NCBI RefSeq assembly: GCF_963169125.1
Contig: NC_084798.1
Coordinates: forward strand, 171,831,980-171,895,979
DNA: 64,000 bases
Reading direction: 5' to 3'
Origin: Humulus lupulus
Lineage: Eukaryota > Streptophyta > Magnoliopsida > Rosales > Cannabaceae
Shown here: one piece after another, positions 11,916-23,400 of the stretch
Layout of the letters: each line of letters begins with the position of its first letter
Numbering within the stretch: position 1 is the stretch's first letter
The notes under the pieces: generated by a model
The model's database searches: none
Seen by the model: the letters and a program-made list of their open reading frames with translations, nothing else
Told to the model about the DNA's origin: nothing
Position numbers and translations under genes: made by a program

Positions 11916-12512
11916 AAACTAAAAGAGAAAAAGAAAGAGAAGGGAAGCTAACAAAAGAAGGAAAAAGACTAAAGAAAAATTAATAGTTATATTTTCTACA
12001 CATAATTATTTCAGTAACTGGTTCGTAGGGTATTGATATCTCTTCTATGTAAAAAGGGTGTAGATAACAGAAATTCTTGGTTTTAACGGTTTTTATTTTT
12101 TTTGTTAACTTTAACAAAATATTCTTATATTTAACGGTAGATTTCAAACATGACTTAAACTTCAATAAAATTAAATAAATAATTAATTATACAAATTAAA
12201 ATAAGATATTTTTTTAGATATTTTACAATGATAATTATTTAAAAATAATAAAACCATATATTTTATAACTTAAATAAAATTAAATTAAACTTAATATTAT
12301 ATTTAACATATAATATATTATCTTTTGTTTTCATTGTCAAATTCAAAAACTAGAACAAACACAAACTTAAACAAAAATAAATAAATAAATTAATTAAAAT
12401 AAGATATTTTATGATAATTTGAATAATTAAATCATATTTATTTAAAAATAATAAAATCATACATGATTTTTTTATCTTATAAATTTGTGTGATAGTATTT
12501 GTGTGATAGTTT

Positions 12513-12821
12513 CACTACTACAAAAACACCATTTTAGGACACTTTTTTAGGGCACTCACCTAGATACGAGTCCTAAAAACAACTCCTGCACTTTTAAGGA
12601 CTCGCGCGAGTCCTTAAAGAACCGTGAGCCCTAAAAACTATGTGTGTCATAAAAGTTTGACTTTTTTTTTAAACAAACACCTTCTGGACTTTTTAGGACT
12701 CGCAAAAGCTAATGTGTGTCCTAAGAGTTTGAATTTTAAAAAATTTCAAATTCCCTCCAATTTTTTTTAACTAAAATTTTATTATTTATTAAATCGCAAA
12801 CAAAAATATAACACAACAGCC

Positions 12822-12864
<43 letters not shown>

Positions 12865-13426
12865 CCCATTTATCTTTCTATCTTTCTCTCTCTCACGAAC
12901 TCCACAACCAAGCCACGGACGGCGGCGCTCCGGCCACCCCCCTCCTACACGCATCGGCGCAATGGACGTAGAAGGTAGGAGACCTTCGACCCCCGCGAAC
13001 CCAGCCCCTCACGCGCCGCCCTTCGCCACCTAAAGTCGTTCGAAGTCGCGGTGGTGCTATTTTTCCCAAACTCTTTCGAGTGTTTTTCGACCGCCTCAAG
13101 CCACCCCGACCCAAACGAACACCATCAGTGCATTCCTTGTGCTTTGGGCATCGAAACCCACTAAAGGATTGATCATTTTCCCGAACCACCACCATGGGGT
13201 GGTGGCGCCACTGTTAACGTCGGAGCTCCGGCGGGAGCTTTGACTATCAATTAATTTTTTAAAAATTCAAAATAAGACTTCAATGCGAGTCCTAAAAATA
13301 TTCTCTTAGGACGCGCACATTCTTTTAGGATTCGCAACGTGAGTCCTAAAAAACCTCAGTTTTGAAGGCTCTCAAATAGAGGACTCGTGCCCCATGAGTC
13401 CTAAAAAGCATTTTTTTGTATTAGTG
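12513..13426. mobile_element. Non-autonomous CACTA (En/Spm-type) transposon, TSD TTT
   Basis: The ends are CACTACTACAAAAACACC (12513) and ...TTTTTTGTATTAGTG (13426), i.e. CACTAnTACAAAAA inverted termini. The 3-bp duplication TTT at 12510-12512 and 13427-13429 is the TSD size of CACTA elements. Both subterminal regions carry repeated TTTTAGGACTCGnnnnGAGTCC-type motifs in both orientations, the usual transposase-binding architecture. No transposase is encoded. The middle (12895-13240) is unusually GC- and CpG-rich compared with the flanks and may be captured host DNA. Confidence 0.9.
12825..12861 (+). repeat. (TC)n microsatellite inside CACTA element
   Basis: About 18 uninterrupted TC dinucleotides, followed by CTTTCTATCTTTCTCTCTC. 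A pyrimidine-rich leader just ahead of the GC-rich block resembles a plant 5' UTR. Confidence 0.95.
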
Positions 13427-13927
13427 TTTGTTTTTTATCAAGTGAGTTGAGGTCTTTTTCTTCATCATATTTACCAAATGACATTGTGAGATACATTAGA
13501 AACTAAAATCAGCTGATGCATGTATACTACTGTCTACACTATGACTTTTTCTATTCTTATTTTATCTCTATTATTAATTTCTTTTTCAATATTATTGTAT
13601 TTTATATATATGTCATGTTGCTATGTAAATATATATTTAGGTCAACGTTGTGCTTATATGTCATATATGTAGAGATCATTGATATAAATATTTATATATA
13701 CTATAGAATAGAACTATAATTCATTCTATTATATATATATATATTTTTATAAAGAAAGTGAACAAAATTTTTATTAAAATTATAGATAATGTTTACAATT
13801 TTAAAACTAAGAAAACGTGTATTGCATGTTGCTTCTACCTAGTATATATATATCTTCTATATAATAAGTGTGTAGATAACGTAAATTCTTGGTTTTAACA
13901 GTTTTTTATTTTTTTTTAATGGTATAT

Positions 13928-14623
13928 TGTAGTGGGTAAAATCAGTCTGCTTGATAAAAAAGAATCCAACAAGCAATCACTCAGCCCAATAAGCTAGCCA
14001 AATTAGCCAATAAGGTCCAAACCCATGTAAATGGGCTCGCATATACAATGTACCATCCCAATGCCCAAAACCATACCCAAACATGAACCCGAATACGCTC
14101 AGTCAGCCAAGGACCTTGAAACAGTCAAGGCTCCCACCACATTCGCCGAGAATTTTGGAAAGAAACCACTTGGAGTGAGTCAAACGAATCAGAAAGATGG
14201 AGGAGAACGGAACGAAAATGAGGACAATAAATAAGACCATCAGGGGTTGAGAAGGGGAAGGAGATAATCACTGGACTTTCTTTACTCTCTAATTCAAACA
14301 AAGGCTACTCTTTTACTGAGCGATCCAGTCAAGCAAGACTAGTTAGTCAGTCTGATTGGACCTAACCTAGTCGCTCGGCTCCTCCGTCATCGCCACCGTC
14401 ACTCTGACCATTTTACGACTCTTCCATCCATCATTATTTCGTTATTTATATCGTAATTTTATTGTTTTCTATTAGCTCTCATTACAACCCGACTAACTTG
14501 AGCGTCAGAGTCCCTTTGGCTGACACCCCACCGGTGCTCCCAATTGAACTCTCGTCTCTCTTCTCTTTGTTCTTGACAGGTTGCTGGTGCCCGTCTAATC
14601 AATTGTAGGAAATCCCCTCTATA
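13928..14623 (+). repeat. 5' LTR of Tat element 2
   Basis: Starts TGTAGTGGG and ends CCCCTCTATA, where the 3' LTR has ...TACA, so the final CA has mutated to TA. The frame at 14031-14234 has a close counterpart in the 3' LTR (24322-24525) with no similarity to known domains. It is treated as non-coding. Confidence 0.93.
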
Positions 14624-14626
14624 ATT

Positions 14627-14643
14627 TGGCGCCCACCGTGGGG
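14627..14643 (+). other. Primer binding site of Tat element 2
   Basis: TGGCGCCCACCGTGGGG begins three bases after the 5' LTR, in the place where a tRNA 3' end primes minus-strand synthesis. TGG pairs with the tRNA CCA. The tRNA species is not assigned here. Confidence 0.85.
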
Positions 14644-14744
14644 CCCTAGCAATTAGACGATCTACAAAAGAGATCAAGAAGTTCACTTGAGAGCCATGTC
14701 AGACATGACTAAGACACCCGAAAATCGCTGCTCTTATTGCCCAG

Positions 14745-16526
14745 ATGAATGAAGAACGCGAGAAAATGAGGAGGCTCGAAGCTGAGAATGCTGACCTGCT
14801 CGTACGAATGGAGGCCATGTCCTCTCAAGCCACCGAGGCTCAGCCATCCTGCTTCCAAGGCATAGTCAGCCCTATGAAACCTCTGGGAGACCTCACTCCT
14901 ATCTTTAACAGTGATGGACCGAATCAGAAAGTTCCATCACCCTCGGTAAGGAATTATCAAACTCCACCCACCATGCCTAACATTCAAAATTCTGTTGTAA
15001 ATACAGGTGAACAGGTAACCATGACTGAACATGGACATTCATCTGCGCCCGGATCACATCAGATTCCAAGACTCAGCCAGCCAACCGGTGCAGCTGGACA
15101 GCAACAGATTCTAGGAACCAGTCAGCTAGCCACTGGACCCGGACATCAGTAGGTTCCAAGTGCTAGTCAGCCTACCGTTGGAGCCAGCCAGACCATCATT
15201 GGAGCTGGTCAGAATATACCTAAGCAGTAAACAATCGGATTGAATCACCCAGTCATGAGCGAGCCAATCCGCCAAGCAACCACAAGCTCATTTCCAATCC
15301 AAGATCCCGAGTTGGCTCGAAATTTAGCTGAGATGGAGGCGCTCATTCAACGGATTACTGGGATGCCGACTCCAATTAAGAAGGGTGCAGCAAGCTGTTA
15401 TGCAGACTCTCCATTCGTAGATGACATTGCACTACTGGAAATGCCACAGAAGTTCAACTTCCCAAATATGAAGATGTTTGATGAGACGTCCGACTCGGAT
15501 GATCACATCGCACAATATAGGCAGAGGATGTTCACCGATGCCATCCCACGCGATATGAGGGAAGCATGCATGTGTAAGGGGTTTGGTTCTAGTCTGATTG
15601 GACCAGCCCTCCAGTGGTATACTAATTTACCTAATAATTCTGTTTCTACTTCTGCACAATTGACTGACACTTTTGTTGAGCAGTTTGCTAGTAGCAGGAA
15701 ACTTGAAAAGTCTGCAGAAGACCTCTACATCATAGTTCAACGAAGGGGTGAGCCCTTACGAGAGTACGTAGGTCGCTTCAACAAAGAGAATGTTTCTATA
15801 ACCCATTGTAATCAGGACACAACCATCTCAGCCTTCCGCAAAGGATTCCGCCACCTCTCAGACCTATACAAAGAACTTACGAAGTATCCTTGCAAGATAA
15901 TGGAAGACGTTCTCGCCAAAGCCTGGGCTCAGATCAAATGGGAGGAGGATGAAGCTAACTATTATCACTCTTCTCCAAGGAAAGACACTCGAAGAGACTC
16001 AAGGGCAGACAGACGGCAGAGTGATAGATGATCTGAGCCATACCCGTATCCCAACCGATCAGAGAACAGAAGGAGGGAGTACAACCGGTCGTCCGAGACA
16101 CGTCTGCGAGATGGACCAAAGATACCAGAATACAATCTTTCAATTTCACCAGCCGAAGTCATTGGCATACTGAAAGGACTCGGAGATAAAGTGAAATGGC
16201 TGGAAAGGATGAGGACTCCATCTGACCAGCGAGACAAAGCAAAATGGTGTGAGTTCCACAATGACCACGGTCACCGAACGGATGAGTGCATTGCCTTAAG
16301 ACTGGAAGTATCCAACCTGTTAAGACGTGGTCACCTGACTGACTTACTCACAGACAAAGGCAAAAGAACATTCCAGCAGGAGGCAGACAGGTCAGTCGTC
16401 CAAAGAGAAGTAACCCCACCGAAGCCACCTACTCATGAACGGACAGTGAACGTAATAACTGGTGGTTCTGAGGTAAGCAGAGTCACCCATTCAGCAGCCA
16501 AAAGACATGCCAAACAGACCAACTAG
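14745..16526 (+). pseudogene. Tat element 2: Gag
   Basis: One reading phase runs from 14745 to 16526 with only three nonsense codons (TAG 15150, TAA 15226, TGA 16029). The N-terminus is a short coiled coil (EEREKMRRLEAENADLLVRM), then a Gln/Pro/Ser-rich linker. The retrotransposon Gag domain is at 15450-15960 (ALQWYTNLP, FVEQFASSR, REYVGRFNKE). A zinc-knuckle variant is at ~16246-16287, C-x2-H-x4-H-x4-C, where the second Cys of the usual CCHC is His. Gag forms the virus-like particle and binds RNA. The true start is probably upstream near ATG 14697, out of frame because of a small indel. Confidence 0.85.
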
Positions 16527-16639
16527 ATAAAAGGAGAGTCCAGCGGGACAGAGAAGAATACCATCAACCTACCAGCTCAAACCATCAGTTTCTCAACAAC
16601 AGAGTCAACCAGACTCCTCAACCAACATCATGGTGCTCT

Positions 16640-17113
16640 TGTCTTACTAAACGTATACTTATTGATAATGGTAGTTCAGCTAACATTCTATTTTAAAGTG
16701 CTCTCAGGGAAATAGGGATAGATGAATCAAAGATCATAAAGAAAACTACAATCCTCATCGGATTTAGTGGAGAGCAAAAGAACACACTAGGAGAGATCGA
16801 GCTACCTGTTTATGCCGAAGGAGTCAATCTGTGCACAAGATTCTTGGTAGTAGACTCTCTGTCTACTTACAACGTGATAGTAGGTCGACCATGGATACAT
16901 GAAATGGAGGGAGTCCCTTCAACATACCACCAAGTTCTAAGGTTCCCAACTAAATGGGGAGTAAAAGAGATTAAAGGCCAACAGAAAGACTTAAGACTAT
17001 GTTACCAGACTACCATGAAGGCCAAACCCGCTCAGTTATAGCAATTACAGGAAGACGGACTGACTGACTCTCAGATGAACCAACCACACATGGAGGAGTT
17101 GGACGAAGTCTAG
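16640..17113 (+). pseudogene. Tat element 2: aspartic protease
   Basis: The active-site region LLIDNGSSANILF is read at 16648-16695: the catalytic Asp is kept but the usual D-T/S-G is D-N-G. A TAA follows immediately (LF then stop). The fold resumes with IGFSGEQKN, then YAEGVNLCTRFLVVDSLSTY and NVIVGRPWIHEM (to ~16905). A frameshift separates it from Gag. It would cleave the polyprotein. TAG at 17111-17113 ends the frame before RT. Confidence 0.8.
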
Positions 17114-18540
17114 ATACATCCAAACTTCCTAGATCACAAAGTCCAAATTGGATCACGATTGGACCCTGACATCAGAACTAAACTCATTGATTTTATATCT
17201 GTCCATTATGATTGTTTTGCTTGGTCCCATGCGGACATGATTGGAATTGACCCCGAAGTAATTGTCCATAAATTGCAGGTTGATCCAGACTACCCACCAA
17301 GGAAGCAAAAAAGAAGAAAATTTTCACCTGAAAGGAACAAGGCCATCAACGAGGAAGTTCAGAAGCTCATTGATAACGGGTTTGTGAGGGAGGTGCATTA
17401 TCCCGACTGGTTGGCCAACATAGTCATTGTTAAGAAAAAGAATGGCAAATGGCGAGTATGCATCAACTTCACAGACCTCAACAAGGCGTGTCCTAAAGAC
17501 TCATTCCCATTACCACACATAGGCATGCTGGTAGACGCCACAACTGGTCATGAATTCCTAAGCTTCATGGATGCATACTCAGGATACAACCATATCCTAA
17601 TGCATCTAGACGACCAGGAAAAGACAGCCTTCATGACCAACTTGGGCATATTCTGCTACAAGGTCATGCCATTCGGATTGAAGAACGCAGGAGCAACTTA
17701 CCAGAGATTAGTCAACAAGATGTTTGTCGACTTGCTGGGGAAGACGATGGAAGTCTACATTGATGACATGCTCATCAAATCCCTCATTGCAGAGGACCAT
17801 ATCATCCATTTACAACAATCTTTTGACATTCTTAGGAAATTTAATATGAAACTGAATCCGACTAAATGCTCTTTTGGTGTGACTGCAGGAAAGTTTCTTA
17901 GGTGCCTAGTAACTCAAAGGGGAATCAAGGCTAACCCAGCACAGATAGAGTCAATCCAAAGGATTCCTTCCCCAATGTGCATAAAAGACGTACAGAAATT
18001 AACTAGACGCATCGCAGCACTCAGTCGATTCATCTCAAAGTCATCACACCGATGTCACCTCTTCTTCAACACACTAAGGAAATCAAAATCCTTCGAGTGG
18101 ACAGCTGAATGTGAAGAGGCACTAGCCCAGCTAAAACAGTACCTGACCAGCCCGCCCCTCCTCTCAAAGCCAAAAGACAATGAGACATTATTCATCTATC
18201 TAGGAGTATCCGAGACGGCAGTTAGCGCAGTCCTAGTCTGGGAAGAGGAAGGCAAGCAGTCTCCAGTCTACTATGTAAGCAAAGCTTTGCTTAATGCAGA
18301 AACCTGATATAGCCAGTTGGAGAAGCTTGCACTAGCACTCATCCATGCAGCAAGGAAGCTACGCCCATATTTCCAGTGCCATCCAATAACGGTCTTGACC
18401 ACCTTCCCACTCAAAAACAATCCTCCATAAACCAGAACTATCAGGCAGACTGACCAAGTGGGCGGTAGAGCTCAGTGAGTACGAAATAACATACAAGCCA
18501 CGAGCTTCCCTCAAATCTTAGGTATTAGCTGACTTCATTG
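17114..18540 (+). pseudogene. Tat element 2: reverse transcriptase and degenerate RNase H
   Basis: An open frame runs 17114-18307. RT blocks in order: FAWSHADMIGIDP, VREVHYPDWLANIVIVKKKN, KWRVCINFTDLNKACPKD, FLSFMDAYSGYNHI, MPFGLKNAGATYQR, then the catalytic MEVYIDDMLIKS near 17750, KCSFGVTAGKFL, and ALSRFISKS. RNase H-like sequence follows (LFIYLGVSETAVSAVLVWEE), without the usual first Asp. TGA at 18305-18307 and later frameshifts break the remainder (SQLEKLALALIH ... to ~18540). The RT core itself looks undamaged. It copies element RNA to cDNA in the particle. Confidence 0.9.
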
Positions 18541-18623
18541 CAGATTTTACACCTAACATGCATGTGTAGGCAGAAAAAGAACTTTGTTGTCTGACCGAGG
18601 GACAGTCAGCCGGAATCTGGAAG

Positions 18624-20303
18624 TTGCAAGTAGATGGCTCAAGTAACACTAGAGGAAGTGGACTCGGACTCATCCTGACTTCACCCCAAGGTGACGTAAT
18701 CGAACAAGCAGTTCGATGCGGGTTCAAAGCTACCAACAATGAAGCTGAATATGAAGCAATGATAGCTGGACTCGGACTAGCCAAAGACATGGGAGTCAAA
18801 AAGATCGTGGTCTTCAGTGATTCTCAATTGTTAGTCAACCAAATGCAAGGTAGCTATCAGGCCCGGGATAACAAAATGACAGCCTACCTCAATAAGACTA
18901 AAGAGTTGCAGTCAGTCTTCGACGAATTCACTATCAACCAAGTACCAAGAGGGGAGAACAGTCATGCAGATGCATTAGCAAACCTTGGATCCTCCATCCA
19001 GACAACCGACCCCAAGACAATACCTGTGGTATATCTCCAATGGCCAGCTGTCTGGAAAGATGAAGAAGAGCAAGTTAATGACATCTCCAACAACCGAACA
19101 TGGATGACTCCAATAGTCGAGTACTTGGAACAGGACATACTTCCCGAAGATAATAAGGAAGCACGTCGGGTCAAGGCTCAGTCAGCCTGCTTCACTGTTA
19201 TACGAGGTAAACTCTATAAACGTTCATTTTCTGGTCCATATTTGAAATGCATTAACCCTGCAGAGGCCAAATACGTACTGGATGAGTTGCATGAAGGAGA
19301 GTGCGGCAACCACTCTGGAGGACGAAGCTTGGCGCACCGTGCCCTAACACAAGGCTACTACTGGGCAACTATGCGAGCTGATTCCTCTGACTATGCAAGA
19401 CGATGCGACAAATGCCAATGGTTTGATCAAATATCCCACCAACCTCTGGAGCGTCTCATCTCAATCACATCCCCTTGGCCATTCATGAAATGGGTGATGG
19501 ATATAGTAGGCAAGCTTCCAACCGCACCAGGACAGAAGATGTACATGCTTGCAGTGACCGACTACTTCAGCAAGTGGATCGAAGTAGACTTGTTCCACCA
19601 AGTCAGAGACAAAGAAGTAAAGGGATTCATTTGGAAGAATGTAATCTGTAGGTATGGAATACCGAAAGAGATCGTAACGGACAATGGCTCTCAATTCATC
19701 AGTTTCGATTTCCAAGACTTCTGCAGATTCTGGAATATCAAGCTCAGCTTCTCCACGCCAAGGTATCCCCAAGAAAATGGACAAGCAAAGTCATCCAAAA
19801 AGACAATCATGAACAACATCAAGAAGCGCCTTGAAAAAGCTAAGGGAAGATGGGCTGACGAGTTACCAAGAGTCCTTTGGTCCTACCGAACCACAACTAG
19901 GACTTCGACAGGAGAAACACCTTTCTCATTAGCTTACGGGATGGAGGCAGTCATCCCTACCGAGAGTGAAGTTCCAACAGCCAGATATGAGCTGACGACA
20001 GACGAAGTAAATTGGGAAAACATGTGCCATGAACTCGAAACCATTGATGAAAGAAGGGACAAAGCACTCTTAAGAATCTCAGCCTATCAACGAAGCATAG
20101 CCAGATATTACAACAAGAACATCCGCACTCGGACATTCAAAGTAGGAGATTGGGTACTACGAAGAGTCTTCCAGAACACTAAGGAAGTAGGAGCAGGTAA
20201 GCTTGCCCCGACATGGGAAGGTTCCTACCTCATCACAAAGGTAGTCGGACATGGAGAATACAAGCTACAAACTAAACAGGGACGTGATATCAACAACAAC
20301 TAG
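18624..20303 (+). CDS. Tat element 2: second (archaeal-type) RNase H plus integrase, longest intact pol frame
   Basis: A 559-residue open frame; the frame is also open a little upstream, so 18624 (a TTG) is not a biological start. The second RNase H has all four acidic residues: [34 protein letters not shown] and [11 protein letters not shown]. Integrase follows: HHCC zinc module ([11 protein letters not shown] ... CDKCQ), core with MDIVGK (D1) and TDNGSQF (D2), then [10 protein letters not shown] where the catalytic Glu should be (NGQAE in relatives). It ends with the [10 protein letters not shown]-terminal module. The Glu-to-Lys change fits a single G-to-A transition and should abolish strand transfer. 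Confidence 0.85.
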   Translation: MQVDGSSNTRGSGLGLILTSPQGDVIEQAVRCGFKATNNEAEYEAMIAGLGLAKDMGVKKIVVFSDSQLLVNQMQGSYQARDNKMTAYLNKTKELQSVFDEFTINQVPRGENSHADALANLGSSIQTTDPKTIPVVYLQWPAVWKDEEEQVNDISNNRTWMTPIVEYLEQDILPEDNKEARRVKAQSACFTVIRGKLYKRSFSGPYLKCINPAEAKYVLDELHEGECGNHSGGRSLAHRALTQGYYWATMRADSSDYARRCDKCQWFDQISHQPLERLISITSPWPFMKWVMDIVGKLPTAPGQKMYMLAVTDYFSKWIEVDLFHQVRDKEVKGFIWKNVICRYGIPKEIVTDNGSQFISFDFQDFCRFWNIKLSFSTPRYPQENGQAKSSKKTIMNNIKKRLEKAKGRWADELPRVLWSYRTTTRTSTGETPFSLAYGMEAVIPTESEVPTARYELTTDEVNWENMCHELETIDERRDKALLRISAYQRSIARYYNKNIRTRTFKVGDWVLRRVFQNTKEVGAGKLAPTWEGSYLITKVVGHGEYKLQTKQGRDINNN

Positions 20304-20800
20304 AATGCTATCCACTTGAAACAGTATCACTCTTAACTTAACCTAGTCTCCTTTCATTTTCTTTCATCAGTGATCTCACAAGATCTTCATTCAAGAAGCA
20401 TACTGACACTGTCATGTAGGAAGTGTCAGAACTACATTTGGGCTTGATCCCTGCAAAGGGTATGTAGGCAGCTCCACGGAGCGCAGCCCCCTATCACAAC
20501 CATTTTTTTTTTACATATACTACGAACAGTTCAATAACAAATGTAAGTATAAATTGACTAAGTAACTTTATACTTAGATTGGGGGAATAAGACACTAATA
20601 CTCCATAAGCCATTCAGCCAACTGGTATTCGATACAACAACTTAAAAAACACTAACACAAGCTACAACCAGCCAGAATACAACAAAACTAGGTCAATTAG
20701 ATCAGGATACAATACTACATAAGAAAAAGTTCATAAAACAACTAGAAAAGGAGAGACAAACTCAGTCATCCCCCAACAGTGAACACGAATAGAAGAGGAA
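20304..20800. other. Tat element 2: spacer after integrase
   Basis: A non-coding spacer between integrase and the antisense gene. There is a pyrimidine-rich stretch near 20348-20370 and T9 near 20506-20515. On the minus strand this is the 3' flank of the antisense gene. No clear poly(A) signal was picked out by eye. Confidence 0.5.
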
Positions 20801-23380
20801 TCAGTCATCCACAACTAGATCATTAGTAGTCATGATGCCAAAAGAAGTGGCAAACTCTTTGGCCCGGGTCGTCTCTTCAGCCCTCATCTTCTCCAATTCC
20901 TCAAGATCTACAATGTATTTAGGAACATCCCAGCTATCAGTCTTACCATCCCGAAACTCACTGGCCATTATGCCACGGCATTGGATCTCAGCCTCCAGTC
21001 CAATCACAAACATTCGATTCTCCAACGAAGCAACCTCGGCTTTCAAAACGTCAACTTGACCAAGAGTCACTCTCAGCTTCTCGACATCAGCTTCCTTGGA
21101 TTCTAGTTGAATCTTTAAGTCAGCTATAAGTTGATCAGACTCCCTCTTGGAATCTTTCAACCGACCAACTTCACCTCGAAGATCATTTCTTTGACCTCTT
21201 ACTTCCTTTAGAGTTGCCGTTAAGGACTTGATTTTCTTCTTCAGCCAAATGACCCCTTGCAAACCCTGACACATAAAAAGAAATTTTAAGACAACTTGAG
21301 AAATCAGCTAGTTGGCACAAACAAAACTAAATGAAATCTCCGTACCTGGAACAAATGGGAAATAATGGTGTCAACTGACCCATCTATACCAACTTGCTCC
21401 ATCCTGTGATCATCTTTGGGCCACAACAGCTTATCAATCTCTCCTAAGTGAGGCCCAATCTCACTATAAGCAGCAGCATTGGAGGGGAATGAAAGGTCAA
21501 TGGTGTCGTTAAACGGGTTGGAAGAATCATCCTCCAAAACCTTCTTCTTTTTTCTCATCTGACTCTGCGTCAAAACAGGAGGATCAGTAGGAGGCACGAC
21601 GACCTCTCTATCAGCATCTCAGCTCCCAACGGACGATTTCTTCGCTTGATGCAAACGTTCCAAGGCATTGGAACCGGTTGGAGGAAGTGTAAAGGGTTAG
21701 GACATAGCTATGTCTGCAAACAACCGCTCACTTGTCATCAATTCAGTCAACAAATTGGGAGTATATCCCAAGACTTCTAAACTTCTCTTGATAAACACAA
21801 TACGAGGATTATCAGGACTCTTTAGAAGAGGAATACCTTCAGGGAGTTTTTCAACAGAGCACCACAAAGAACTCTGACGGAGACTCGATTCAGACAACAA
21901 ATTACTCCACTCACGCTCCGCCTCAGGAATAGCAAGAATACTCTTAAGCCGACCAGAAGACTCCCTCAAATCCCAAAGGTACTCAACTCGAAGCCTACCT
22001 GCAAAATAATAGAAGTATCAACACAAAAAAAACAATAATAATAAATAAAATAAAAACAACAACAAGTATATGCAAAGAAACGAATTAGTAGGCAAGCATA
22101 AAAGACTCACATGCAGGAAACCATGAACAAGGTATCCTACTATCAGCAGGTAACCCCAACGAGACGAAAGGGACGAAGAAGTAACGGTCCTTCCACCTCT
22201 TATCTCCACTCTTCAAATTAATAATTAATGGAGGGTCCTTCCCCCTGGTCGTTAACTGGTACCTACCCTTGTCATATAAATGTGCCTTCAAATAGTAAGC
22301 TCTCAACAAGTCAGCCACCCCAAGTGTTATGTTGTGCTTTTCACAGAGGACTTCGAGAGACATCAAAATCCGCCATGAATTTGGCATTAGTTGTCCAGGT
22401 GAAATCCCATGGTATTCACATAACTCAACCACTAATCGGGGGATAGGAAACCGAAACCCTTCCTTGAAGGGTAGTTCATACAGACACACCCAACCAGGTA
22501 AGTGCCAGTCAGGCCACTCTGCCTTAGCAGGAGCATGCAGACTGATGGTATCAGGAATCTCATAATGACGACAAAGATAAGGCAACTCACCTAAACATAT
22601 CGAAGACCTAGGATTGGAACTAAGCATACTACCAGCACCCGGCATACCACCATCAATAGGTTTGTTGGAATCTATTCCCCTTCCAGTAACATCACCTAAA
22701 GGACAACCCCCCCCCCCAATTCTACTACTGTAATTCGGTTGCAATAAACAATCTCAGTAGAACTTTGAAAGTGAGAACTAAAACCTTCTTCACTAAACGA
22801 ACAAGATAGTCGAATGACTGAATCAGCATGACTATCACACCTACTTGTAGACATAATGAGCTGATCACCTAAAGCAAAACAACAGCTAAGCCTTAAGGAA
22901 CACAAAATAGACATGAAGAACATTTAGCTAGATACGCAATTAAGAAATAGTGGACGACTCATCAATCAGTCAGACGGACCTAACATAAAAAACATACGAT
23001 AAAACAAGGCAAAACAAACTATTATACCAAATCAAATTACAAAGTAATCAGGTAGACAGCAGTCAGCCTATGAGTCTTTACTAATCAGTCAGACAGACCA
23101 CTCGGCTAAAGGAACAGAAACACATGACTCAGACATACACAAATCCAAAACGAATAAACAACAAAAATTCAATTGTCACCATTACAATCAGATCAAACAC
23201 AAATAGAAAATCTACAGGATCAAACAAAAATAATAGTTGAATTACCTAACCTAGCACGAATAACACGAAGAACATGCATAAGAACATTCAAAGGAAAACA
23301 AAAAGGAGAAAATTACCTCTTGAAAAGCTCTTCCACTCCACACCTTGCACCTCCCCTCCAAGCCTTCCTCAAATGAATGC
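20801..23380 (-). pseudogene. Tat element 2: spliced antisense gene (Transposase_28-like domain + coiled coil)
   Basis: Four exons with canonical GT-AG junctions are inferred on the minus strand: leader exon ~23370-23317, intron 22869-23316, exon 2 22868-22111 (ATG 22854-22852), intron 21999-22110, exon 3 21998-21346, intron 21266-21345, exon 4 21265-20801 (TGA). The exon 2/3 join splits a codon in phase 1 and the exon 3/4 join is phase 0. Both keep the frame. Exon 2 holds the plant 'putative gypsy-type transposon' domain (LYELPFKEGF, RLVVELCEYHGISPGQL, near 22490-22340). Exon 4 is a coiled coil. Defects: a frame change at an 11-C run (22707-22717) and two in-frame stops in exon 3 (TAA near 21700, TGA near 21622). 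Its biochemical function is unknown. Confidence 0.75.
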
Positions 23381-23400
23381 AAGGGTAAAAACAAACTACC

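Larger units (their letters stand above)
12039..13842 (+). mobile_element. Non-autonomous Helitron A (interrupted by a CACTA element)
   Basis: The 5' end TCTCTTCTATG follows an A, and the next ~40 bases (GTGTAGATAACAGAAATTC, TTGGTTTTAACGGTTTTTAT) match the start of Helitron B at 13853. The 3' end is ACGTGTATTGCATGT, a short imperfect hairpin, followed by GCTTCTACCTAG and then T. This fits Helitron rules: 5' TC, 3' hairpin plus CTRR, insertion between A and T, no TSD. The interior is AT-rich and lacks Rep/helicase. Without the CACTA guest it would be ~890 bp. The 3' half does not align with Helitron B, so the pairing of ends is an inference. Confidence 0.6.

Noticed and set aside
14031..14234. 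67-codon open frame in the 5' LTR, with a counterpart at 24322-24525
   Set aside because: Both copies are LTR sequence. Similarity reflects LTR identity, and there is no recognisable domain.
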